Made by a program: the position numbers and the translations under genes. Of a stretch of DNA of 64,000 nt, positions 8,325 to 19,665 are shown in pieces. Origin of the DNA: Bradyrhizobium sp. JYMT SZCCT0428 (lineage in GTDB: Bacteria > Pseudomonadota > Alphaproteobacteria > Rhizobiales > Xanthobacteraceae); contig NZ_JAFCLS010000028.1 in NCBI RefSeq assembly GCF_018131075.1, positions 54,088 to 118,087 on the forward strand. Direction: 5' to 3'. Under the pieces are notes generated by a model, which was given only the letters and a program-made list of their open reading frames with translations, searched no databases and was not told the DNA's origin. Within the stretch, counting starts at the first letter, position 1, and each line of letters opens with the position of its first letter.

Positions 8325-10535
8325 TTACAAAAAACTCTGCGGATCGACGTCGACCTCGAGTTTGAGATTGCCTTTTGTCTTCGGACCCGCCGCAAGCCAT
8401 TCGCGCAAATAGTCCGACAGATCGACATTGCGCAGCGACTTCACCAACAGCCGAAAGCGATAGCGGCCCTTGATCACCGCCAGCGGTGCTTCGGCGGGGC
8501 CCAGCACCTGGATGCGCTCGTCGATCGGCGCGATGGCGGCCAGCTTGCGCGCAAAACCTTCGGCGGTCGGCCGGTCACCGGCGGAAATGATCAGGCTGGC
8601 GAGCCGGCCGAACGGCGGGTAGCCCGATCGCTCACGCTGATCGATTTCAGTGGCATAGAACGCCTCGCGATCGCTTGCGACCAACGCCTTCATCACGGGA
8701 TGATCGGGCTGATGGGTCTGCAGGTAACCGATGCCGCGGCCCTGGTCGCGCCCGGCGCGGCCGATCACCTGGTTGAGCAATTGAAACGTCCGCTCGGCCG
8801 CGCGCGGATCGCCATTGCTCAGGCCCAAATCAGCATCGACGACACCGACCAGATTGAGCCGCGGGAAATTATGGCCCTTCGCCACCAATTGCGTGCCGAT
8901 GATGATGTCGACGCGGCCCTCGGCGATTTCGTTCAGCTCGCTGCGCATGGTTTCGATCGAGGTGATCAGGTCGCTCGACAGCACCATGGTGCGCGCGTTT
9001 GGGAATAGTTGCGCGGCCTCCTCCTGCAGGCGTTCGACGCCGGGCCCGATGGCGGCGAGCGATTCCTCGGCAGCGCAATGCGGACAGATATTCGGGCGCG
9101 GCATCGAGAAGCCGCAATGGTGACAGACCAGCCGCTGGCGAAAGCGATGATCCACCAGCCAGGCGTCACAGATCGTGCAGGAGAAGCGATGCCCGCAGGC
9201 GCGGCACAATGTCAGCGGTGCGTAGCCGCGGCGATTGAGGAACAACAGCGCCTGCTCGCGCTTCTCGATCGCCTGCCCGATGTAATCGGCCAGCCGCGGC
9301 GAGACGAAGCGGCCGCGCGGCGGCGGCTCGCGGCGCAAATCGATCGCCTCGATATGCGGCATATGCTGGCCGCCGAAACGCGACGGCAATGCTATGCGCT
9401 GATAGCGCCCCTTGCGCGCGTTGACCTCGGTCTCGATCGACGGCGTGGCAGAAGCCAGGATGATCGGGATTTTGGCGATATGCGCGCGCACCACCGCCAT
9501 GTCGCGGGCGTGATAATGCGCGCCGTCATCCTGCTTGTAGGCCTGGTCGTGCTCCTCATCGACGATGATCAGGCCCAAATCCGCATAGGGCAGGAACAAT
9601 GCCGAGCGCGCGCCGACCACGACCGGCGCTTCGCCGGCTGCGATCGCCGCCCAGTTGCGGGCGCGGGTGCGCGGCGTCAGTTCGGAATGCCACTCCAGGG
9701 GACGCCCCCCAAAGCGCTGCGCGAAGCGATCGAGGAATTGTCCTGTCAGCGCGATCTCCGGCATCAGGATCAGGGTCTGCTTGCCGCGGCGGATGATCTC
9801 GGCGATCGCCTCGAAATAGACTTCGGTCTTGCCCGAACCTGTGACGCCATCAAGCAGCGCGACGTGAAAGCTGCCGCTAGCTGCCAGCGCCCGCATTGCA
9901 TCGACGGCGGTGAGCTGCTGCCGGGAGAATTCCGGCTGGGCAAACGACGGATCGGGCGCCGGCGGCGCCAACGGCGGCGGCATCGCCTCGATCTGCAGCG
10001 TGCCCTCATCGACCAGCCCGTCGATCACGCCCGAACTGACGCCGGCCTCCCGTGCGGCTTCGGACTTGCCGTGCAGCAAGCCATCCGACAGCACGTCAAT
10101 CACCCGCCGCCGCGCCGGCGTCAGGCGCCGCGGCGGCTCACCGACCAGCCGCACGCCGAGCCGCATCCGTTCGGGGCCGAGATTTTCGCCCATCCGCAAG
10201 CTCATGCGCAGCACCATGCCGCGCGCGGAGAGCGTGTAGTTGGCGACCCAATCGACGAGCGAGCGCAGTTCCTGCTTCAGTGGCGGCACGTCGAGCTTTT
10301 CGCCGACATCCTTTAGGCGGTTATGCAGGCGCGGATCGGGATTGGTGTTGTCAGCCCACACCACCGCCACCACCTCGCGCGGCCCCAGCGGCACGCAGAC
10401 GACGTCGCCGGGCTTCAGCTCCATGCCGCGCGGCACGCGATACGAATAGGCCTGATTGAGCGCAACCGGCACCAGCACATCGACGACGCGTGTCGATGAG
10501 GCGGAGGAACTGGTGCTGCGCGTCGAATGGTCCAT
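8325..10535 (-). CDS. priA: Primosomal helicase PriA (protein N')
   Basis: A 736-aa superfamily 2 helicase that recognises stalled or repaired replication forks and restarts replication by loading DnaB. The N-terminal 3'-end-binding domain starts near VVDVLVPVALNQAYSYRVP. Walker A GVTGSGKT is at residues 230-237 and the DEEHD box at 326-330. Eight zinc-binding cysteines are at 444, 447, 453, 456, 471, 474, 484 and 487. Helicase motifs V/VI (IIGTQLVAKGHNFPRL, QVIGRAGRD) follow. It is divergent from xerC. In many alphaproteobacteria priA is next to atpH; here rlpA and the PPOX gene lie between. Confidence 0.97.
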   Translation of the reverse strand: MDHSTRSTSSSASSTRVVDVLVPVALNQAYSYRVPRGMELKPGDVVCVPLGPREVVAVVWADNTNPDPRLHNRLKDVGEKLDVPPLKQELRSLVDWVANYTLSARGMVLRMSLRMGENLGPERMRLGVRLVGEPPRRLTPARRRVIDVLSDGLLHGKSEAAREAGVSSGVIDGLVDEGTLQIEAMPPPLAPPAPDPSFAQPEFSRQQLTAVDAMRALAASGSFHVALLDGVTGSGKTEVYFEAIAEIIRRGKQTLILMPEIALTGQFLDRFAQRFGGRPLEWHSELTPRTRARNWAAIAAGEAPVVVGARSALFLPYADLGLIIVDEEHDQAYKQDDGAHYHARDMAVVRAHIAKIPIILASATPSIETEVNARKGRYQRIALPSRFGGQHMPHIEAIDLRREPPPRGRFVSPRLADYIGQAIEKREQALLFLNRRGYAPLTLCRACGHRFSCTICDAWLVDHRFRQRLVCHHCGFSMPRPNICPHCAAEESLAAIGPGVERLQEEAAQLFPNARTMVLSSDLITSIETMRSELNEIAEGRVDIIIGTQLVAKGHNFPRLNLVGVVDADLGLSNGDPRAAERTFQLLNQVIGRAGRDQGRGIGYLQTHQPDHPVMKALVASDREAFYATEIDQRERSGYPPFGRLASLIISAGDRPTAEGFARKLAAIAPIDERIQVLGPAEAPLAVIKGRYRFRLLVKSLRNVDLSDYLREWLAAGPKTKGNLKLEVDVDPQSFL

Positions 10536-10679
10536 CGGGAATCAGGCTCGGGGTGGAAACGCCAAGTTAAGGGCGCGCGGCGGCGAGAACCAGAGGCAGC
10601 GGCTCATCCGGGGGCAAGTTAGCGAACGGTAAACGAAAGAGGTGCGATATAATCAGGAGAATCAGGGCGCCCATAGTCC

Positions 10680-11651
10680 ATGACCAAGCCTGTTCCGTCA
10701 CTTCAACCGATCGAGCTTGATTGCGCCGACCCGACGCTGGCGCTGGAGATGACGCGCTGGCTGTCGCATCTGCGCGCCGAACGGCGGCTGTCGCCCAAAA
10801 CGCTGGAGGCTTACGCCCGCGACCTCCGCCAATGCCTTATTTTTCTTAGCGGGCACTGGGGCCGAAAAGTTACGCTCAAGGGATTTGCAGCACTGGAAGC
10901 CAGCGACATCAGGGCCTTCATGGCGATGCGCCGCGCCGACGACATCGGTGGCCGCTCGCTGATGCGGGCGCTGGCGGGGCTGCGCTCGTTCGGTCGTTTC
11001 CTGGAGCGCGAAGGCAAGGGCAAGGTCGGCGCGCTCTCGGCGATCCGTGCGCCGAAAATCGGCAAGAGCCTGCCAAAACCGATCCAGATGGCGGCCGCCA
11101 AACGTTTTGCCGATGCTGACGAACGCGCCGGCGAGGATCGCGATCCCTGGATCTGGGCGCGCGACGCCGCCGTGATGGCGCTGCTGTACGGTTCGGGCCT
11201 GCGCATCTCCGAAGCGCTGGGGTTGAAAAAGCGCGACGTGCCGCGGCCCGGCGAGGGCGACGTCATTATCGTGACCGGCAAGGGCAACAAGACCCGCATG
11301 GTGCCGGTGCTGCAGAACGTGCTGGCGCTGATCGCCGATTACACCGCGGTCTGCCCGCATCCGCTAACGCCGGAGGGACCGATTTTCGTCGGCGCGCGCG
11401 GCGGGCCGCTCAGCCCGCGAATCATCCAGCTGACCATGGAGCGGCTGCGCGGCGCACTCGGCCTGCCCGACAGCGCGACGCCGCACGCGCTACGGCATTC
11501 CTTTGCTACCCACCTGCTGTCGCGCGGCGGCGATCTGCGCGCGATCCAGGAATTGCTCGGCCACGCCTCGCTCTCGACCACGCAGATCTATACCGGCATC
11601 GACAGCGAGCGGCTGCTGGAAGTGTACAAGACGGCGCATCCGCGCGCCTAG
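10680..11651 (+). CDS. xerC: Tyrosine recombinase XerC
   Basis: A 323-aa site-specific recombinase that, with XerD, resolves chromosome dimers at dif. The N-terminal SAM-like DNA-binding domain covers about residues 20-115. The catalytic domain holds all expected residues: R175 (GSGLRISEAL), K201 (TGKGNKTR), H269 and R272 (HALRHSFATHLL), H295 (LLGHASLSTT) and the nucleophile Y304 (TQIYT). The start is the ATG at 10680. It is divergent from priA with 144 bp between. No dif-like site was recognised nearby. XerC rather than XerD is chosen from the priA linkage and the sequence feel. Confidence 0.92.
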   Translation: MTKPVPSLQPIELDCADPTLALEMTRWLSHLRAERRLSPKTLEAYARDLRQCLIFLSGHWGRKVTLKGFAALEASDIRAFMAMRRADDIGGRSLMRALAGLRSFGRFLEREGKGKVGALSAIRAPKIGKSLPKPIQMAAAKRFADADERAGEDRDPWIWARDAAVMALLYGSGLRISEALGLKKRDVPRPGEGDVIIVTGKGNKTRMVPVLQNVLALIADYTAVCPHPLTPEGPIFVGARGGPLSPRIIQLTMERLRGALGLPDSATPHALRHSFATHLLSRGGDLRAIQELLGHASLSTTQIYTGIDSERLLEVYKTAHPRA

Positions 11652-11767
11652 TGCCCCGCGCCGCGCGCCGACATACTATCGTCACATCGCGGACTTCCCC
11701 TGCCCGCCCCTTGCGCTGGCCGAATGGTTCCGGCAATCGTAAGCAGGTCACCTGGCAGGAGGGAAAC

Positions 11768-12358
11768 ATGGGCGCACATGAAAGTATGGAGCACGCGGAG
11801 CACGCCGAGCACGCTTCCAGCTCCAACAAGAGAATCGCATTGCTGATCGCCGTCATTGCGCTGTTTCTTGCGCTGTCGGAGACCCTCGGCAAGGGCGCGC
11901 AGACCGAATCGATCAGCAAGAATGTCGAGGCGTCGAACCTCTGGGCGTTCTTCCAGGCCAAGAGCATCCGCCGCACCACGGTTCAGGCCACCGCGGAGCA
12001 CGCCAAGCTGAGCCTCGGGGTCACCACCGATCCGGCCGCAAAGGCGGCGCTGCAGAAGCAGATCGATGACTGGACCAAGACTGCGGCGCGCTATCGCTCG
12101 GAGCCGGAGACCGGCGAAGGCTCGGAAGAGCTGATGAAGCGCGCCAAGCATGCCGAACATTTGCGCGACGAGGCGATGGCCAAGTACCATCACTACGAAG
12201 TCGCCTCGGCCGCGTTCCAGATCGGCATCGTGCTGGCATCGGCGACCATCATCACCGGCATGATCGTGCTGGCCTGGGGTTCCGCCGCACTGGCCCTGAT
12301 CGGAATTGGCTTCACCTTTATCGGCCTGTTCGCGCCGCATGCCGTTCATTTGATGTAG
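11768..12358 (+). CDS. DUF4337 membrane protein
   Basis: A 196-aa protein of the DUF4337 family, function unknown. After an acidic, His-containing start (MGAHESMEHAEHAEHASSS) comes a membrane segment (RIALLIAVIALFLALSETLG, residues about 21-40), then a mostly helical, charged soluble region. Two further hydrophobic segments lie near the end (FQIGIVLASATIITGMIVLAW and ALALIGIGFTFIGLF). AGGAGGGAAAC directly before the ATG at 11768 is an excellent ribosome site and rules out longer starts. It follows xerC by about 115 bp. Confidence 0.85.
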   Translation: MGAHESMEHAEHAEHASSSNKRIALLIAVIALFLALSETLGKGAQTESISKNVEASNLWAFFQAKSIRRTTVQATAEHAKLSLGVTTDPAAKAALQKQIDDWTKTAARYRSEPETGEGSEELMKRAKHAEHLRDEAMAKYHHYEVASAAFQIGIVLASATIITGMIVLAWGSAALALIGIGFTFIGLFAPHAVHLM

Positions 12359-12363
12359 CTTGT

Positions 12364-12390
12364 TTCACCTCTCCCATCGGGAGAGGTGAA
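12364..12390. terminator. Perfect 12-bp hairpin between convergent genes
   Basis: TTCACCTCTCCC (12364-12375) and GGGAGAGGTGAA (12379-12390) pair without a mismatch around a 3-base loop. It is placed between the stop of the DUF4337 gene and the convergent membrane-protein gene, fitting a bidirectional transcription end. There is no long T run; the arm sequence recalls repeat family C. Confidence 0.6.
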
Positions 12391-12416
12391 GCCGATATCT
12401 GTGAGGGTGAGTTCGA

Positions 12417-12947
12417 TTACCGCGCTTCGTGCACGCGCTTGCGAAAGCGCTGGATCAGCCTCAGCATCCGGCCCGACCAGCCCTCGCCGTCGCCGCGCAA
12501 CATCTCGGCGATCCGGTGCTTGACCGGCTCGACCAATGCAGTTGCCCTGGCGCGCAGCATCATGATGAACTCATAAATCTTTTTGAACCACTGCATCTTC
12601 AGCAGCTTCGGCCGCGTCACATCGAAGATGAAGGCGGTGACACCGACGCCGACGAATTTTCCGAGAACGATGACGACGATCGCGCTGATCCAATATTCAT
12701 TCGCCAGCAGCCACAGCCCGACCAGCTTGAGCGGAAACAGCGGGATCACCGGCACCACAAATACGATCAACGTCATCGCCGGCGACAGCGTCGCAACACG
12801 CGCGGACAGCCATTGCTTGAACGCGCGGAACGGAATCCACGCGATGATGCGCTCGACGATCGGCTCGAGATGATCCCACAGCCATGCTTCGATCAGGAAG
12901 ACGACCGCAAGCAGAATCCATAACGGCTTAAGTAGGCGGCGCATCAT
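12417..12947 (-). CDS. Conserved membrane protein of unknown function
   Basis: A 176-aa inner-membrane protein. Hydrophobic segments are visible at about residues 5-22 (LLKPLWILLAVVFLIEAWLW), 55-75 (MTLIVFVVPVIPLFPLKLVGLWL) and 80-105 (WISAIVVIVLGKFVGVGVTAFIF). The cytosol-type C-terminus is basic. I do not recognise a named domain. I chose the ATG at 12945-12947 because the 13 extra residues from a GTG at 12986 look like palindromic DNA read through. That GTG would overlap the lpdA stop (GTGA) and is a possible coupled start. It follows lpdA directly. Confidence 0.75.
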   Translation of the reverse strand: MMRRLLKPLWILLAVVFLIEAWLWDHLEPIVERIIAWIPFRAFKQWLSARVATLSPAMTLIVFVVPVIPLFPLKLVGLWLLANEYWISAIVVIVLGKFVGVGVTAFIFDVTRPKLLKMQWFKKIYEFIMMLRARATALVEPVKHRIAEMLRGDGEGWSGRMLRLIQRFRKRVHEAR

Positions 12948-12982
12948 CGGGTCAACTCGACCCGGCGTGTGCCGGGTATCGA

Positions 12983-14386
<1,404 letters not shown>

Positions 14387-14422
14387 GATTGAAGTCCCGT
14401 AACTGAATTCTATGACAGGGTA

Positions 14423-15184
14423 TTAGCGGCCGCCCGATACATCGAGGATGGCGCTGGTGACGTACGAAGCGTCGTCCGACATCAGCCAGACGATGGCATT
14501 GGCGATTTCTTCGGCGGTACCGACGCGCTTCATCGGCACCATGTGCGCAAGACGATGGGCACGATCGGGCTCGCCGCCAGCCGCATGAATTTCGGTATCG
14601 ATCAGCCCGGGCCGGATCGCAGCGACGCGTATCCCCTCTCCGGCGACTTCATGGCCGAGACCGACCGTGAATGAATCCACCGCGCCCTTCGACGCCGCGT
14701 AATCGACATACGTATTCGGCGCACCGAGTCTCGCCGCCACCGAGGAAAGATTGACGATAACGCCGCCTTTGCCGCCATGCTTGGTCGACATGCGCTTCAC
14801 GGCCTCGCGCGCGCACAGGATGGACCCGGTAACGTTGACCGCCATCACGCGCTGGATGCGCTCGGCCGACATCTCGTCGACACGCACGCCGCTCTGACCG
14901 ACAATACCACCGTTGTTGACGAGCGCCCCTAACGTACCGAACTGATCGGCCGCCTTGAACAGCGCGAGGATGTCGCTTTCCTCGGCAACGTCACATTTCA
15001 CCGCGACGGCCTTGCCGTTCTTGCGCTCGATTTCGGTAACGACTTCGTTCGCCGCCGCCTCGTTACTGGCGTAACCGACGACGACCCGAAAGCCGCGGGC
15101 CGCCGCGGCAATCGCGGTGGCGCGGCCGATACCTCGGCTACCACCGGTGATGACAACAACGCGATCCGTCACATCCGCCCCCAT
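14423..15184 (-). CDS. SDR-family oxidoreductase
   Basis: A 253-aa classical short-chain dehydrogenase/reductase, NAD(P)-dependent, substrate unknown. The Rossmann motif TGGSRGIG lies at about residues 13-20, with the structural NNGGIVG near 90-96. The catalytic Ser is about S147/S148 and the catalytic YxxxK is Y162-K166 (DYAASK). The C-terminus (MSDDASYVTSAILDVSGGR) is typical. It lies between sucB and lpdA, likely co-transcribed, but nothing ties it to the 2-oxoglutarate reaction. Confidence 0.9.
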   Translation of the reverse strand: MGADVTDRVVVITGGSRGIGRATAIAAAARGFRVVVGYASNEAAANEVVTEIERKNGKAVAVKCDVAEESDILALFKAADQFGTLGALVNNGGIVGQSGVRVDEMSAERIQRVMAVNVTGSILCAREAVKRMSTKHGGKGGVIVNLSSVAARLGAPNTYVDYAASKGAVDSFTVGLGHEVAGEGIRVAAIRPGLIDTEIHAAGGEPDRAHRLAHMVPMKRVGTAEEIANAIVWLMSDDASYVTSAILDVSGGR

Positions 15185-15250
15185 TCATCGACGCGCTCAA
15201 TACACCGCTCAAAATACCCGCCCAAAAGCGGATATCCGAACGCCCTTGGC

Positions 15251-16495
15251 TCAGAGATCCAGCACCAGGCGCGCCGGATCTTCCAGGCTCTCCTTGACGC
15301 GGACCAGGAAGGTCACCGCTTCCTTGCCGTCGATGACGCGGTGATCGTAGGACAGCGCCAGATACATCATCGGGCGGATCTCGATCTTGCCGCCGATCGC
15401 CATCGGGCGCTCCTGAATCTTGTGCATGCCGAGGATGGCGGACTGCGGCGCGTTGAGGATCGGCGTCGACATCAGCGACCCGTAGATGCCGCCATTGGTA
15501 ATGGTGAAGGTGCCGCCCTGCATCTCGTCGATCTTGAGCTGACCGTCGCGGGCGCGGCGGCCGAAATCGGCGATGCTCTTTTCGATGTCGGAGATCGACT
15601 TGTGATCGCAGTCGCGCACCACGGGCACGACGAGGCCCTTGTCGGTGCCGACGGCGACTCCGACATGGTAGTAATTCTTGAAGATCAGATCGGTGCCGTC
15701 GATCTCGGCGTTGACGGCCGGAATGTCCTTCAGCGCCTGCACGCAGGCCTTGGTGAAGAAGCCCATGAAGCCGAGCTTGGTACCGTGCTTCGTCTCGAAC
15801 ACATCCTTGTACTGCGTCCGCATCGCCATGATGTGGCTCATGTCGACCTCGTTGAAGGTCGTGAGCATCGCCGCGGTGTTCTGCACGTCCTTCAGGCGGC
15901 GCGCGATGGTCTGGCGCAGCCGAGTCATCTTCACGCGCTCTTCGCGGGCGGCATCGTCGGCGGGCGAAGGTGCTCGCACCTGCACGGCGGCGGCGGGCTG
16001 ATTGACCGGCGTCGGCGCCGAAGCGGCCTTCTCGATCGCAGCCAGCATGTCGCCCTTGGTGACTCGGCCATCCTTGCCGGAGCCGGGCACGGTCGCGGCA
16101 TCAATGCCGCTTTCGACGGAAAGTTTGCGCACCGACGGCGCCAGCGGCGCGTCTGCGGGTGCGGCCTTTGGCGCCGCAGCAGCTGCGGCGGCAGCGGCCG
16201 GCGGCGGCGCAGCCGGCGCAGCTGCCTTTGCGGGAGCGGCCGCCGGCTTGGCGCCTGCCGCGCCGTCATTGATCTGTCCGAGCAGCGCGCCGACGGCGAC
16301 GGTTTCTCCGTCCTTGGCGGCGATCTCACCCAGCACGCCCGCTGAAGGCGCCGGGACTTCGATGGTGACCTTGTCGGTCTCGAGCTCAACCAAAGGCTCG
16401 TCCACCGCCACGGCATCGCCCGCCTTCTTGAACCAGCGGCCAATGGTAGCCTCCGTCACGGACTCGCCGAGCGTCGGAACGCGAATGTCAGTCAT
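15251..16495 (-). CDS. sucB: 2-oxoglutarate dehydrogenase E2, dihydrolipoyl succinyltransferase
   Basis: The E2 core (414 aa) of the 2-oxoglutarate dehydrogenase complex transfers the succinyl group to CoA. Domain order is a single lipoyl domain with the modified Lys at about K42 (ETDKVTIEVPAP), a long Ala/Pro linker (about residues 80-118), a peripheral-subunit-binding domain (VRKLSVESGIDAATVPGSGKDGRVTKGD) and the acyltransferase domain. The catalytic HxxxD is H385-D389 (SYDHRVIDG). GAGGAAAAC before the ATG at 16495 fixes the start; an upstream in-frame ATG reads into a palindromic repeat. Confidence 0.96.
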   Translation of the reverse strand: MTDIRVPTLGESVTEATIGRWFKKAGDAVAVDEPLVELETDKVTIEVPAPSAGVLGEIAAKDGETVAVGALLGQINDGAAGAKPAAAPAKAAAPAAPPPAAAAAAAAAPKAAPADAPLAPSVRKLSVESGIDAATVPGSGKDGRVTKGDMLAAIEKAASAPTPVNQPAAAVQVRAPSPADDAAREERVKMTRLRQTIARRLKDVQNTAAMLTTFNEVDMSHIMAMRTQYKDVFETKHGTKLGFMGFFTKACVQALKDIPAVNAEIDGTDLIFKNYYHVGVAVGTDKGLVVPVVRDCDHKSISDIEKSIADFGRRARDGQLKIDEMQGGTFTITNGGIYGSLMSTPILNAPQSAILGMHKIQERPMAIGGKIEIRPMMYLALSYDHRVIDGKEAVTFLVRVKESLEDPARLVLDL

Positions 16496-16511
16496 GTGTG
16501 TTTTCCTCTTT

Positions 16512-16630
16512 GCGTCATGGTCGGGCTCGTCCCGACCATCCACGCCTTAATCAGTCATCAAAAGAAAGACGTGGATGCCCGCGACTTGAGGGTGAAGACG
16601 GTGCTTCGCACCTTTCGCCCGGGCATCACC
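16512..16630. repeat. Palindromic intergenic repeat, family A copy 2
   Basis: It begins GCGTCATGGTCGGGCTCGTCC, includes ACCATCCACGCCTTA, and closes with GACGTGGATGCCCGCGAC and CGGGCATCACC. The distal arm carries an extra insertion, so the palindrome is less perfect than the other two copies. It sits between sucA and sucB and is presumably transcribed with them. Confidence 0.8.
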
Positions 16631-16643
16631 ACTTTGGCAAAAG

Positions 16644-19613
16644 CTAGTTCAGCGCGTCATCCAACAGCGCCTTGAGCTGCGCCAGGTGCTTCGACATCAA
16701 ACCGGTGGCCGTGGCAGCCGCCGCCGCGCGGCCGGCGTAACGCGGACGCTTGTTCGGCGCGTGGATCTGGTTCAGCACCCATTCGAGATAGGGCTCGATG
16801 AAGTGCCAGGCACCCATGTTGCGTGGCTCTTCCTGGCACCAGACGACTTCCGCATTCTTGAAGCGGGCGAGCTCGTGCACCAGCGCCTTCAGCGGCACCG
16901 GATAGAGTTGCTCGACGCGCATCAGGTAGATGTCATCGATGCCGCGCTTCTCGCGCTCCTCGTAGAGATCGTAATAGACCTTGCCCGAGCACAGCACGAT
17001 GCGACGGATCTTGTCGTCGTCCACCAGCTTGATCTTCTCGTCCGGCAGCATCTGGGCGTCATCGTAGAGGATGCGGTGGAACGTGGCGTCCTTACCGAGT
17101 TCGTCGAGCCGTGACACCGCCCGCTTGTGGCGCAGCAGCGATTTCGGCGTCATCAGGATCAGCGGTTTACGGATTTCGCGATGCAGCTGACGCCGCAGCA
17201 CGTGGAAGTAGTTCGCCGGCGTGGTGGGATAGACCACCTGCATGTTGTCTTCGGCGCACATCTGCAGGAAGCGCTCGAGACGGGCCGAGGAATGCTCCGG
17301 TCCTTGCCCTTCATAGCCATGCGGCAGCAGGCAGACGAGACCCGACATGCGCAGCCATTTACGTTCGCCCGAGGAGATGAACTGGTCGAACAGCACCTGC
17401 GCGCCGTTGGCGAAGTCGCCGAACTGGGCTTCCCACATCGCCAGCGCATTCGGCTCGGCCAGTGAATAGCCGTACTCGAAGCCTAGCACCGCCTCTTCCG
17501 AAAGCAGCGAGTTGATCACCTCGTAGTGGCCCTGATCGGGGCTAAGGTGATTGAACGGCGTGTAACGGCTCTCATCCTCCTGGTCGATCAGCACCGAATG
17601 GCGCTGCGAGAAGGTGCCGCGCTCGGAGTCCTGCCCCGACAGGCGGACGTGCCGGCCTTCCTGCATCAGCGTGCAGAATGCCAGCGCCTCGCCGGTTGCC
17701 CAGTCGATGCCAACGCCATTGTCGATCGCCTTGGCGCGATTTTCCAAAAAGCGCTGGATGGTGCGGTGAACGCGGAAGCCGTCGGGCACCTTGGTGATCT
17801 TGCGGCCGATATCCTTCAGGATAGCCGTATCGACGCCGGTAACACCGCGGCGCGCATCCTCTTCCTGATCGGCGGACTTGAAGCCGGCCCATTTGCCGTC
17901 GAGCCAGTCGGCCTTGTTGGGCTTGTAGCCCGAGCCGGCCTCGAGTTCGGCATCGAGCCGGGCACGCCAGTCGGCCTTGGCCTTTTCGACCTCGCCCTCG
18001 GTCAGCACGCCGTCAGCGATCAGCCGCTTGGAGTAAAGCTCGACCGTGCCGGGATGCGTTGCGATCTTCTTGTACATCACCGGCTGGGTGAACATCGGCT
18101 CGTCGCCTTCGTTGTGGCCATGCCTGCGGTAGCAGAACATGTCGATCACGACGGGCTTGTGGAATTTCTGCCGGAATTCGATCGCGACCTTGGCCGCGAA
18201 CACCACGGCTTCCGGATCGTCGCCGTTCACATGGAAGATCGGCGCGTCGATCATCTTCGCCACGTCGGACGGATAGGGCGAGGAGCGCGAGTAGCGCGGA
18301 TAGGTAGTGAAGCCGATCTGGTTGTTGACGATGAAGTGCAGCGAACCGCCGGTGCGGTAGCCCTTCAGGTCGGACAGGCCGAAGCATTCGGCGACCACGC
18401 CCTGGCCGGCGAAGGCGGCGTCGCCATGCATCAGCACCGGCAGCACCGAAATCCGCATGTCCGGCGGATCGCCATGCTGGTCCTGCTTGGCGCGCACCTT
18501 GCCGAGCACGACGGGATCGACGATTTCCAGATGCGACGGGTTGGCGGTCAACGACAGATGGATCTTGTTGTTGTCGAACTCGCGGTCCGACGAGGCGCCG
18601 AGGTGATATTTGACGTCGCCGGAGCCTTCGACCGCGTCGGGATTGGCGGAGCCGCCCTTGAATTCATGGAACAGCGCGCGGTGCGGCTTGCCCATCACTT
18701 GGGTCAGCACGTTGAGGCGGCCGCGATGCGGCATGCCGAGCACGATCTCTTTTACGCCGAGATTGCCGCCGCGCTTGATGATCTGCTCCAGCGCCGGGAT
18801 CAGCGATTCGCCGCCGTCGAGGCCGAAGCGCTTGGTGCCGGTGAATTTGATGTCGCAGAACTTCTCAAAGCCCTCGGCTTCGATCAGCTTGTTCAGAATC
18901 GCGCGCCGGCCTTCCGGCGTGAAGCTGATTTCCTTGTCCGGGCCTTCGATGCGTTCCTGGATCCAGGCCTTCTGCGCCGCGTTGCTGATGTGCATGAACT
19001 CGACGCCGAGCGTCTGGCAGTAGGTGCGCTCGCAGATCGCGACGATTTCGCGAAGCGTGCCGTATTCCAGACCGAGCACGTGATCGAGGAAGATCTTGCG
19101 GTCGAAATCGGCCTCGGCAAACCCGTAGCTGCGCGGGTCGAGCTCCTCGCGGTCGCGCTGGGCCTCGATACCGAGCGGATCGAGCTTGGCGTGGAAATGA
19201 CCGCGCATGCGATAGGCGCGGATCAGCATCAGGGCGCGAACCGAATCGCGCGTCGCCTGGTTGATGTCGGCCGACGCCACTTCGGCGCCCTTGGCAAAGG
19301 CCTTGTTCTCGGCCTTGGCCGCCAGCTTGGCGCCAACAGCCTTTTCGACCTGCGCCCAGTTGCCGTCCAGCGCCGAGGTCAGTTCGTCGCGCGGCGTCAA
19401 CGGCCAGTTGTCGCGGCCCCAGGAGGCGCCCTCGGCGTTCTTCTGGACGTCGGCCGGGGTGTCTTTCAGGCTCTTGAAGAATTCCTGCCAGTCGGGATCG
19501 ACCGAAGCCGGGTCCTGCTCGTAGCGGGCGTAGAGGTCGTCGATGTAGGTGGCGTTGGTGCCCTGCAAAAAGGAGGAGAGGGCAAATGCGGCATTCGCGT
19601 CCTGGCGAGACAT
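16644..19613 (-). CDS. sucA: 2-oxoglutarate dehydrogenase E1
   Basis: The thiamine-diphosphate-dependent E1 component (989 aa, usual length) decarboxylates 2-oxoglutarate and passes the succinyl group to SucB. The N-terminal E2-binding segment (FLQGTNATYIDDLYARYEQDP) is present. Also visible are GMPHRGRLNVL, the conserved HGDAAFAGQGVVAECFGLSDL, the ThDP/Mg region (FHVNGDDPEAV) and the C-terminal transketolase-like domain (LLPHGYEGQGPEHSSARLERFLQ). The ATG at 19611-19613 is used. It lies between sucD (136 bp upstream) and sucB. Confidence 0.98.
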   Translation of the reverse strand: MSRQDANAAFALSSFLQGTNATYIDDLYARYEQDPASVDPDWQEFFKSLKDTPADVQKNAEGASWGRDNWPLTPRDELTSALDGNWAQVEKAVGAKLAAKAENKAFAKGAEVASADINQATRDSVRALMLIRAYRMRGHFHAKLDPLGIEAQRDREELDPRSYGFAEADFDRKIFLDHVLGLEYGTLREIVAICERTYCQTLGVEFMHISNAAQKAWIQERIEGPDKEISFTPEGRRAILNKLIEAEGFEKFCDIKFTGTKRFGLDGGESLIPALEQIIKRGGNLGVKEIVLGMPHRGRLNVLTQVMGKPHRALFHEFKGGSANPDAVEGSGDVKYHLGASSDREFDNNKIHLSLTANPSHLEIVDPVVLGKVRAKQDQHGDPPDMRISVLPVLMHGDAAFAGQGVVAECFGLSDLKGYRTGGSLHFIVNNQIGFTTYPRYSRSSPYPSDVAKMIDAPIFHVNGDDPEAVVFAAKVAIEFRQKFHKPVVIDMFCYRRHGHNEGDEPMFTQPVMYKKIATHPGTVELYSKRLIADGVLTEGEVEKAKADWRARLDAELEAGSGYKPNKADWLDGKWAGFKSADQEEDARRGVTGVDTAILKDIGRKITKVPDGFRVHRTIQRFLENRAKAIDNGVGIDWATGEALAFCTLMQEGRHVRLSGQDSERGTFSQRHSVLIDQEDESRYTPFNHLSPDQGHYEVINSLLSEEAVLGFEYGYSLAEPNALAMWEAQFGDFANGAQVLFDQFISSGERKWLRMSGLVCLLPHGYEGQGPEHSSARLERFLQMCAEDNMQVVYPTTPANYFHVLRRQLHREIRKPLILMTPKSLLRHKRAVSRLDELGKDATFHRILYDDAQMLPDEKIKLVDDDKIRRIVLCSGKVYYDLYEEREKRGIDDIYLMRVEQLYPVPLKALVHELARFKNAEVVWCQEEPRNMGAWHFIEPYLEWVLNQIHAPNKRPRYAGRAAAAATATGLMSKHLAQLKALLDDALN

Positions 19614-19665
19614 GGTGGCGTCCTGGTAATTTTTGGCTTCGCGCGTGGAAAACGGCGCTTTGGCC